From [Phialemoniopsis] sp. UDSM-2020 (taxonomy: Eukaryota > Ascomycota > Sordariomycetes > Thyridiales > Thyridiaceae), in contig JAEILZ010000006.1 in NCBI GenBank assembly GCA_018873225.1, forward strand, positions 4,092,001 through 4,156,000: DNA of 64,000 nt, read 5' to 3'. How positions within the stretch are numbered: position 1 is the stretch's first letter; every line of letters starts with the position of its first letter. The notes under the pieces are model-generated. The model saw only the letters and a program-made list of their open reading frames with translations. It searched no databases and was not told the origin of the DNA. Position numbers and translations under genes: made by a program. Below, piece after piece: positions 56,379-64,000 of the stretch.

Positions 56379-57977
56379 CTAAGCCTGACGCTCGACAGCT
56401 GTTGTCTTGGTGCCTTTGATCTCATCCCCGCCGCTGAAATCAAGCGCATTGTCGGCGTGGGTGTTGAATCCCATCTCCTTCATCGCGTTTGTGCCGGCGC
56501 GGGCATTGGGTCCATCAAAGATCTCGGCGACCTCCTCCAGACCGCGTCCCTTTGTCTCGGGGAAGAAGAACCAGATGAGCGTAAAGTTGACGGCAATGAC
56601 ACAACACCACACGATGTAGTACTTCCAAGCGATGGCCTCCATGGCCACGGGGTTTGCGAAGCTGTTGTAGATGCCCGCGAGGTTTCCGGTCAACTGGTAC
56701 ATCATCGACGCCTTGGACCGTAAAGAGTAGGGCACTACTTCCATGATGTACGTCGGGGCCACGGGCGAGCAGAAATGGTATGCGGCGCTGTAGGCAAAGA
56801 TCATGGCCAGCACACCAGCGGCGTACCCGGTGTCCTTGAAGTTCTTTTGTTGGTTGATAGCCGAACAGATCGTCCAGATAATATAGCACACACCCATGCT
56901 GCCCATGCCGATGAGGAAGAGGCGACGACGGCCCGCTCTGTCGACCAAGGCAGCGAAGACCACAGCTATCAAGAAGCCCCAGATGGACAGGCAGCCGTTG
57001 ATGATGAGCTGTGTCTTTGGGTTGGTAATGTTGATTGTCTTCAGGACAACAGGTAGATAGTACGAAGTCAGAGCGTTTCCGGACCACTGCATCATGGCCG
57101 GGATGTAGGCTGCCAGGAAGAAGCGATGTCTCATACCCTTGCTGGCGAACCACTCACCCCAGCGGGACATCTTTTGCTGTTTCTCGACCTCGAGGGTCGC
57201 CGTGATCTCGGCCATCTCAAACTTGACCAGCCTCGAGTTGACGTCGCCATGACCGTGGTATTTGGTGAAGATTTCGAATGCCTCCTTGTTGCGGCCTTGG
57301 TAGATGAGCCAACGGGGAGACTCGGGCGCAAACAGACTCAGGGCCGCCTGAATGATGGAGAAGGTGCATTGCAGGAGACTTGGCAGCCTCCAGCTCCAAG
57401 AATTGTCCATCCTGAAGGTGCCGTACGTGACCCATGCCGCGATCAGAGATCCCAATGGCCACGACGTCAGGTAGAACGAAACAAGCTTGCCTCGGTGCGA
57501 AGGGTAGGCGACTTCGGATAGCAGGGGCGGAGCAGCGACCGAGACGATGCCGAGGCCGAAGCCGACGATGAAGCGGGAGGCAACAAACATGCTATAGTTG
57601 ACCGCTGCAGCCTGGATGACCGAACCGAGAATGATGAGCAAGGAACCCCCGAAAATAGGCCATCGTCTTCCGAAGCGGTCGCAGAGTTGAGAAGAGATCA
57701 GGATGGAGATCAGGACACCACCTGTAGGACCAAACGTCATGGCACCGAGGCGAGATCCCTTGGGCTGACCAAAGAACTTCTGCCACTCGGGGAGAGCTTG
57801 CATGCCGTTGATCATGCTGGCGTCAAAGCCTTGGGCAGTCTGGGTGAGCAGGGCGCACAGGAGCAAGGTGTTGAGCTTGACCAGGGTGGCATCTCTCCAC
57901 CAAGGTTTGCTGCGCTTGGGGATGACATCCTTGAGGACGAGCCCAACAAAGTTGTCGTTTTGATTCTCGTCAGCCAT
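56379..57977 (-). CDS. MFS sugar transporter, lactose permease/cellodextrin type
   Basis: This is a single exon of 532 residues from ATG 57977. Twelve TM segments are visible with the full sugar-porter marks: QGFDASMINGMQALPEWQKFFG after TM1, DRFGRRWPIFGGSLLIILGSVIQAAA, RFIVGFGLGI, PPLLSEVAYPSHRGKL, APESPRWLIYQGR, LVDRAGRRRLFLIG, EVVPYSLRSKASM and PETKGRGLEEVAEIFDG. The nearest relatives by eye are fungal lactose permeases and cellodextrin transporters, which can import di- and oligosaccharides by proton symport. It sits beside GH88 and DUF2264, cytosolic enzymes that need imported oligosaccharides. A role in uptake of rhamnogalacturonan or galacturonan fragments is inferred. Confidence 0.9.
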   Translation of the reverse strand: MADENQNDNFVGLVLKDVIPKRSKPWWRDATLVKLNTLLLCALLTQTAQGFDASMINGMQALPEWQKFFGQPKGSRLGAMTFGPTGGVLISILISSQLCDRFGRRWPIFGGSLLIILGSVIQAAAVNYSMFVASRFIVGFGLGIVSVAAPPLLSEVAYPSHRGKLVSFYLTSWPLGSLIAAWVTYGTFRMDNSWSWRLPSLLQCTFSIIQAALSLFAPESPRWLIYQGRNKEAFEIFTKYHGHGDVNSRLVKFEMAEITATLEVEKQQKMSRWGEWFASKGMRHRFFLAAYIPAMMQWSGNALTSYYLPVVLKTINITNPKTQLIINGCLSIWGFLIAVVFAALVDRAGRRRLFLIGMGSMGVCYIIWTICSAINQQKNFKDTGYAAGVLAMIFAYSAAYHFCSPVAPTYIMEVVPYSLRSKASMMYQLTGNLAGIYNSFANPVAMEAIAWKYYIVWCCVIAVNFTLIWFFFPETKGRGLEEVAEIFDGPNARAGTNAMKEMGFNTHADNALDFSGGDEIKGTKTTAVERQA

Positions 57978-59334
57978 TGCGAAAGGTAGTCGTCGATGCG
58001 ATGCTAGCTGGAGCAGTGTGTGGATCGAGGGTAAGTCAGGATAAGGAACCGCTCCAAGTGTAGGCTTATATCTTGCCTCCGACAATCAGATGCCTCGGGG
58101 CATCGATTATCTCGCGGGCGGGCGGTACTCCATCTCCCCACACCGGATATTACCAGACAGGCCACTTGGAGGACGGGCGCATGGAGTGTGTAGGGATCTG
58201 AGGTTGCCTTCTCCCGGCGCGAGGAAGACCGAGTTTGGCTCAGGGTGGACCGGGGTCTGTGCTGGTCCAACTTTTTTTCTGGCACCTGAGAGCTGCTGGA
58301 GAAGGCCCCCGCATTCAGAGACTTAGTGGGTGTTGCTCTGCCCCGGGGGGTTTTCTCCAGGGCCGCTAAGTGCCAGACCCACCACAGTCAGGCTCGTGTT
58401 GTGCCCGGCTTTCGGGACATCGTCCAGATCGACCTTTTCCAGGCCCGATGCACGCAAGCCACCAGGGCGTCTGGGGCCAGTGCTGGAGGTGCTTCGGCCC
58501 CGACTTACTCGAGAGCGCCGTTCATCCGCACTGCAAGCGATGGATTGACCTAAAGACCCCCGAGATTACTCAGCTGAGCCGTTGCCCGATGGTGTTGACG
58601 CTTTGGCGTGGTCACGCGCCGCGCGCCGCGCAGAGTGATGTCTTTGGCCAGCAAAACAGTCGGCGCTAATCATTACATACACTCTCTTGCGCGACGCGTT
58701 GTCTTTCCGAGAACAATGTCTAACGCACAATAGCCTTGCTTGTGACTAGTATGTCATGTCATTAGGAACAAAGTAGCTCGATAGTGTGCAATCGTCAACC
58801 CTCTGATTGTGAGATTGATCTACTACGTACATGCTGCTACCTTTCAAATATGACAGATGAAGTCTGGCATTGGTTTCTCAACGCGCGTATCTGTCAAACC
58901 TCTATCCTTTTGTGAGTTTCAAGCCTTGCCAACCGACTGCAGCGGAAAATGGGGTTCCAATCCTCCCCAGCTTGAACTCGGCGGTACCCATGCTCATTAA
59001 GGTTGCCCGTCTGTTGCTTACAGATATGTCTGCAACCGTGAGATCGAGGAGCGCAATTTATCCGGACCGCCAAGGTTTCCTTACCCCTGGCCTTTGTCAG
59101 CAATGACGCGTATCCCCGCATACTTTTCTGAAGATAGTGACGATATGCAAGGCACTCATTGTCTTGGCGGCTCCTGTGATTGCCGGAACTAACCTTGCTT
59201 TGCGGGAGGGGCGCCGTTTTCAGGGACCGTATATAGCGCAGTACTGCACCCTGTCTACTGCATCTCACCGACTCAGTGTCGAACTTCTGTCTTGACTCCC
59301 TCTTCCCGTGCTCCAAGACTTCCAAGTAAAGACC
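57978..59334. promoter_or_regulatory. Divergent promoter, sugar transporter / secreted dienelactone hydrolase
   Basis: This 1.36-kb region lies between two start codons. A TATA-like ATATAAG (minus strand) at about 58065-58071 serves the transporter. TATATAG at 59230-59236 lies 100 bp before the hydrolase start. Near 58278-58377 there is an imperfect inverted repeat around a GC-rich core (CCCCGGGGGG at 58341-58350). CCCCGG-type text is compatible with CreA sites. No gene is supported. Confidence 0.45.
58278..58377. repeat. Imperfect inverted repeat
   Basis: The left arm at about 58278-58313 and the right arm at about 58338-58377 pair imperfectly. The outer blocks TCTGGCAC/GTGCCAGA and the inner blocks CTGGAGAA/TTCTCCAG are perfect, and C-runs pair with G-runs next to a spacer of about 24 nt. 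It could form a cruciform, be an operator, or be the relic of a small element. Confidence 0.5.
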
Positions 59335-60294
59335 ATGCAGTTGATTGCCACTACAATTGCCCTCGCGGGCGCGTATGCCTCTGTTGCTGCTGCGTCCTGC
59401 CCTGTTGCGGATGTCAGCATCATCGCGCACTCCGGCACTCCCAAAGGCGAGGAATCTGTTCACAATGGAGGTATGCTAGACATCTTAACAAACACATCAA
59501 TCCCCAATGCAAAGCTGATATACGCTAGTCAACATGTATATCGCAAAGCCCGAATGTAAAAGCTCCAACAAGGCAGTGCTATACCTCACCGACGTTTTCG
59601 GCATCCAGCTTGAACAGAACAAATTGTATCGCTTCCATCCCTAGCCAGACAGATGGACCGTTCTGAACTGACTCCTGTACCTCGTCCAGGCTTGCTGACA
59701 GCTTTGCCCGTGCCGGATACTTGACAGTCGCACCAGACATGTTCAATGGGACGCCTGCACCCGGTGACATCAATGTGCCGGGATTCAACACCACCGAGTT
59801 CCTCGCTGCCCACGGGCCCGAAGTCACTGACCCCATCATCGCTGCCACCGTGCGCTATCTGCGAGAGGAGCTTGGCATCACCCGCATCGGAGCCACTGGC
59901 TACTGCTTTGGCGGTCGTTACTCGTTCCGTGTGGCTGACAAGGACGGTGGAGCCGACGCAGCCTTTGCTGCCCATCCAAGCTTGCTTGAAGACGGCGAGA
60001 TCGGGGCCGTCGCAGGACCAGTGAGCGTTGCTGCTGCTGGTAAGTAGTTCCCGGACCCTCGGGTATGTGAAAGCGGCTGACATGCGGAAAGAAACCGACT
60101 CGATGATGTCCCCGGAGCGAAGGGCCCAGGTCGAAGCACTGCTAGGAAAGACGGGCCAGGCATTTCAGCTGGCGTTGTACGGCGGGACTTCCCATGGTTT
60201 CGGTGTTCGTGCCAATGTCTCGGACCCAGAACAAAAGTTCGGCAAGGAGAGTGCCTTCTTCCAGGCTGTACGGTGGTTTGACGCGTGGCTATAG
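59335..60294 (+). CDS. Dienelactone hydrolase family protein, secreted paralogue
   Basis: Exons are 59335-59470, 59529-59625, 59690-60039 and 60092-60294, giving 261 residues. A signal peptide (MQLIATTIALAGAYASVAAAS) is followed by the alpha/beta hydrolase domain: AVLYLTDVFGIQ, then DSFARAGYLTVAPDMFNG. The nucleophile is Cys150 in GATGYCFGGRYS, with Asp197 in ETD (formed at intron 3) and His229 in GGTSHGFGVR. NTT and NVS are N-glycosylation sequons. It is a clear paralogue of the cytosolic enzyme at 285-1283 but is secreted. Secretion suggests action on extracellular esters or lactones, perhaps of plant origin; the substrate is unknown. Confidence 0.9.
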
Positions 60295-61093
60295 GCGCAC
60301 AACAAGTTGCCTCTCATGTGAGTACGGCCAGCTTGTACTTCATGCAAATGTTTGCAACAGCTGAAGTACAGCTGAAGTGCAAGACTGTGGCTAAAGAAAA
60401 ATTAGTACCGAGAGCTATTCATAGATTAAAAATACCACAACTTCAGGGGGGTTCACGTACTTTGACAAGTTGTCGTGTAGTACGGCCGGCGAGTAACAAG
60501 GTATTTCTCAGAGAAATGCAGACGTCATTACATTCGCCAGTAGTTATACATAAAATTGCCGCGCTCTTGAGCAAGCGACTTCCCTTCGGTAGTAATTCCG
60601 TCAAGACTACAGCGAGAAGACAAAAGATAACTTTCCAATGTACTCCTGAACGACCTGAAGTTTCTGAATATACCCCTTTATCTCAGGTGCACACTATAAT
60701 AAGACACACATCACGCATGTAAGATGTGAAAGACTCTCACTGGCGCTGATCAAGATAACTACCGCCTGCAACCCTTGCGGGAGATATGAGTGGCGAGCAG
60801 GAAACGGCACACCATTCGTCCACAGCAAATGCATGCAGCCCGCGCCTAAATCTGCCACCCGAATTAATTTACATTCAATTTGGAACACCAACCAGGGAAT
60901 TTATCAGAATTCCAGATGCGAGTCAGAAGTGCATACGAGAGCCATGTGGGATGTCTTCAATCTAGGGTGGTGGCTAAGGATTCCGAGTATATAGGTCACG
61001 GCACGGAGACCAGCACTCGGCGACAAGAGCATCTATAGACAGCGCAGAATCTCTCTACACCTCATCGAGAGCTTGCATCATTGAAAAGCAACA
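60295..61093. other. Intergenic region with a 3' hairpin and an AT-rich stretch
   Basis: No gene is supported. A 35-nt hairpin at 60335-60369 lies 40 nt after the hydrolase stop: GTACTTCA/TGAAGTAC outer stem, TGCAAA/TTTGCA inner stem. The stretch 60390-60720 is visibly more AT-rich than its surroundings. TATATAG at 60988-60994 is the probable TATA box of the DUF1996 gene, about 100 bp before its start. Confidence 0.45.
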
Positions 61094-62572
61094 ATGCGAC
61101 AGTGGAAGACACTCACACTCGGTCTAGCCGGCCTCCTGACCCAGGTCGGCCGAGTCTCCAGCCAAGACGATCCCGGCCCCTTTGATCCGACGACCGCGAC
61201 CATTCCCCCTATGCTCCGATTCCAATGCTCGCAGCTCACTGTCGAGCGTCTTGACCCTCTCGTTAATCCAGGTCTGGTTCCGTCTCCTCATCTTCACCAG
61301 ATCGTGGGCGGTGATTCGTTCAACGCGTCCATGGATGGCGCGACACATGACCTCGTGACCAAGTCCGGCTGTACGTCGTGTACCTTCTCCGAAGACTTTT
61401 CCAACTACTGGACGGCAGTATTATACTTCCGTGCCCGTAACGGGACCTACAAGCGAGTTCCACAAAAGCCTAGCGAGGGACTGAAAGGGATCGGCGGAAT
61501 CACGGTATATTACATTCCTCCCCTGGGTGAGAACAAGACCACTGCATTCAAGCCTGGGTTCCGCATGCTCGTTGGCGATGCTGGTCTCCGAGGACTCCCA
61601 AAAGAGGGAGACTACGATCCAAAGGTTTGTCATCGGTGCATGCCCAAGTCCGGGGACAACAACAACCTCAATTGCGCCGCGCCTGATAGCATAACGCTCC
61701 CCACCAAGTTCTGCGCGGGCGGCATCCGCAGCGTCATCACGTTTCCGACGTGTTGGGATGGCGTCAATCTTGACAGCGCTGATCACAAGAGCCACATTGC
61801 GTACCCGGTGAAGAACAGCATCACCGACCAGTTTGACTACGATGGTGGTCACTGCCCCGCTACCCACCCCGTGAAGATCCCGCAGGTGATGTATGAGGTT
61901 GTGTGGGATGTAAGTCGCGAAACATCTTTTTGTGTTTGGGATACGAACGTGTGAAAGTGTTTTCATTGTGTTAATTTCTGACGACACGCGCATCACAGAC
62001 GACACCATTCAATGATCCCGACCTATGGCCCGAAGACAAGACTCAACAGCCCTTTGTCTGGAGTACCGGCGATGAGTAAGTCGACCCTCCCATACTGTCA
62101 AGCTCGTCATTTGCATTGTGACGAAATAGCTGCTAATGATGACACAGACATGGGTATTCCCAACACGGCGATTACGTGTAGGTTCAGCTTTAATCTGCTC
62201 CTTGCTAGAGGAAGATCGACTGACCCTCGCTTAGCTTTGGCTGGAAGGGTGATGCCCTTCAGCGTGCCATGGACAATCGCTGTTTTGGCGATGTCTGTAA
62301 GACTCTTGAGACACAGGATCCCGACAAGGCGGCCGAATGTGTCAAGACTAGAACCGTCACTGAGGATATCGATAGCTGTGAGCATCCTTCTCTCATTTCA
62401 GCCCCCTGTTTAAAAATCCAACCTCCCCTTGCGGGATTCGAAATGCCAAGAGCCACGGTGCAACGAATCTCCAAAGGATCAAAGGTAGTCGTTTTATTGC
62501 TGAATTGAGCTAATCAATCACTATACTCCAGGGCTGACACGGCTTCCCGGCATGAATCACGAGGAGGAGTAA
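61094..62572 (+). CDS. Secreted DUF1996-domain protein
   Basis: Exons are 61094-61909, 61999-62075, 62148-62177, 62235-62377 and 62532-62572, giving 368 residues. A signal peptide (RQWKTLTLGLAGLLTQVGRV) precedes the DUF1996 domain. Its marks are MLRFQCSQLTVERLDPLVNPG, SPHLHQIVGGDSFN, CTSCTFSEDFSNYWTAVLYF, ARNGTYKRVPQ, GGIRSVITFPTCWDGVNLDS and the late motif [22 protein letters not shown] that spans introns 2 and 3. The end EDIDSWLTRLPGM is typical and needs the last 41-nt exon. The family is widespread in fungi, secreted, with conserved His and Cys, and its biochemical role is unknown. Exon 3 is only 30 nt. Confidence 0.9.
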
Positions 62573-64000
62573 TACGGAGTGGACTGTCTCACTTGCACAG
62601 TCATGGACTTCGAGGCTGAGACCCTGGAGAAAACGGGTACAGAATCCAGTGAGGCAAAGCAGAGGCTGGGGTAGGGCGCCGGCAGTGGGGAAAGATGTGT
62701 TCGGCAGTGGAGAACCGAGGCTCGGCATTTGGGTTTGGCTCATCTCGCGGGCGAACCAATGTCCCCATACATGCATTAATGGTGTCGAAATACCTGCAGC
62801 GAAAGCAAGGTGTAGAGTAGCCAAACAAGAAGACACCATTGGTTAGGTAACAGATTGGACAAGGCACGTAGTAACGATAGATGCGAATCGAGTTCTGCCT
62901 CCTAACTTCAACGTACTTGTAATGTGCTGCGATGCGGAGTACTCTGCCTGGGTATCCGTCTGATGGGATCGAGCCCATGACCCTGACAAAGCCCCAAGGA
63001 TGGCCAATGAAGAAGCGGCAAGACACCAGGTTGGCTGCACGTAAACTTGGCGTTCTAAATTGGAGGAGGAGCGGCATGCCAGTGGCGTCTAACCGCCCAC
63101 GTGCGCAGGGGGACCCTGGAAATCTCTGTGCAGTTGGGTTGACTGGAACCTTTCGGGCCGAGCTTCTGTGCTTCCATGATGAGGTGAATTTTGATTCTGA
63201 TGAGTAACGACCGGCTTTGTGGATGAGAACTTGGTCATCGACATTTCTATGGTCAGCGACCGTAAGAGATACTGCCGAAAGTCGGCGACGCGGCCGCGCA
63301 AATAATGTGCGTCGGCCCGCAAGCCTAGCGAGTTCAATTTCGAAGGTTGCAGATCAAAAGACTTGACTTTGCAACAGCTCGCCAAGAGTACTTCGCCTAA
63401 CCGCTTCGCCTGCTGCACGCCCGCAAGCAAGCACTGTGATAAGGAGACTCGTACGTTTTAATGGCAATCACGCCTTGGCTGTCCAGGTGCTAATCATTTA
63501 GTGATGCAACCAGGAACGCAGTGGATTTGCTGATCGCTAATAATAGACTAGATATGCACTGTACGTCTGTAATTATGGGCTCTGTTTGTAATCCGAATTG
63601 CCCTTTGGGGGGCAACAGAACAGTCAGGGTTCCCACACTCGAGGTGAGATTTTGAACTCCTCGCCGAAGCACATAGGAAGTCAAATTGGACGAATAATTC
63701 GCGCAGTTTCGGATTGAAACGGGCGTATCCTAATCGCGCATTTGACTCTTACAAGACGCCAAAGAAACAAAGAGCGATATATGGCTACTGAATTGTAGTA
63801 TCTGGACTTGCAAACAAATCACGCCTACTCTATCGAAAACCGGGAAGATCAGAGCAGAGGCGGAGTGAGTGGTCCTCTACGCGAGACCATTCCGGATTCG
63901 GACAGACCCTCCATAGAGGAAAAGGGGGGCTTGGAGATGAACAATCAAGAACCTTGCCTCGTAAAGGCTAGTCGAAGTTGGAAAGTGCCAGGGTCCCGGT
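62573..64000. other. Right-end region with no supported gene
   Basis: The last 1.4 kb has only motif-free open frames (the longest, 62601-63077 on the minus strand, is rich in Arg and Pro). I see no tRNA, transposon terminal repeat or conserved domain. Confidence 0.4.

Noticed and set aside
62955..62985. T-arm-like sequence (ATGGG-CTCGAT-CCCAT on the minus strand)
   Set aside because: No matching D-arm, anticodon arm or acceptor stem around it, so it is not a tRNA.
62601..63077. 158-codon minus-strand open frame in the right-end region
   Set aside because: No domain or signal peptide; Arg/Pro-rich composition like random frames; no intron signals that extend it.
1..64000. CRISPR arrays, insertion sequences, bacterial operons or intact transposons
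   Set aside because: No regularly spaced repeats, transposase, reverse transcriptase or terminal repeats were seen, and the genes have spliceosomal introns.

Overview
The window is genomic DNA of a filamentous ascomycete (Pezizomycotina, probably a Sordariomycete). Evidence: genes are interrupted by short GT...AG introns of mostly 49-70 nt. There are several fungus-specific families: four Zn2Cys6 regulators, a WSC-domain secreted protein, a fungal rhodopsin-type membrane protein, a DUF1996 protein and many MFS transporters. There are no operons. I assembled 27 protein genes by joining exons by eye, using splice signals, reading frame and conserved family motifs. I saw no convincing tRNA, rRNA, CRISPR array or intact transposon.

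Layout. 0.3-7.1 kb: a cytosolic dienelactone hydrolase, an alpha/beta hydrolase, a pantothenate/allantoate-type MFS carrier and a 14-TM drug-efflux MFS pump. 7.8-18.8 kb: a regulator with an AflR-like C-terminus, a secreted SMP-30-like propeller, a GMC oxidoreductase, a large Zn2Cys6 regulator and a flavin monooxygenase. This looks like an oxidative or secondary-metabolism neighbourhood, but no backbone synthase is in the window. 19.0-25.1 kb: a GH89 alpha-N-acetylglucosaminidase, then a convergent acyl-CoA dehydrogenase / enoyl-CoA hydratase pair. 26.5-31.5 kb: a secreted CAP/PR-1 protein, a rhodopsin-like membrane protein and a Zn2Cys6 regulator. 32.0-35.7 kb: a sulfatase and an anion-type MFS transporter share one divergent promoter. 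35.9-41.0 kb: a 1630-residue secreted protein with a PQQ-like propeller, Ig-like repeats and four WSC domains.

43.1-58.0 kb is the most coherent region. It holds a short-chain dehydrogenase, a secreted GH28 rhamnogalacturonase, a small four-TM protein, a DUF2264 protein, a GH88 unsaturated uronyl hydrolase, a Zn2Cys6 regulator and a lactose/cellodextrin-type sugar transporter. The predicted locations (secreted endo-enzyme, plasma-membrane sugar carrier, two cytosolic trimming enzymes, one regulator) suggest a locus for pectin or rhamnogalacturonan oligosaccharide uptake and intracellular breakdown. This is my main candidate for a little-described system.

59.3-62.6 kb: a secreted paralogue of the first dienelactone hydrolase and a secreted DUF1996 protein. 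The last 1.4 kb has no gene I can support. Exon borders are manual predictions without transcript data; small shifts are possible.
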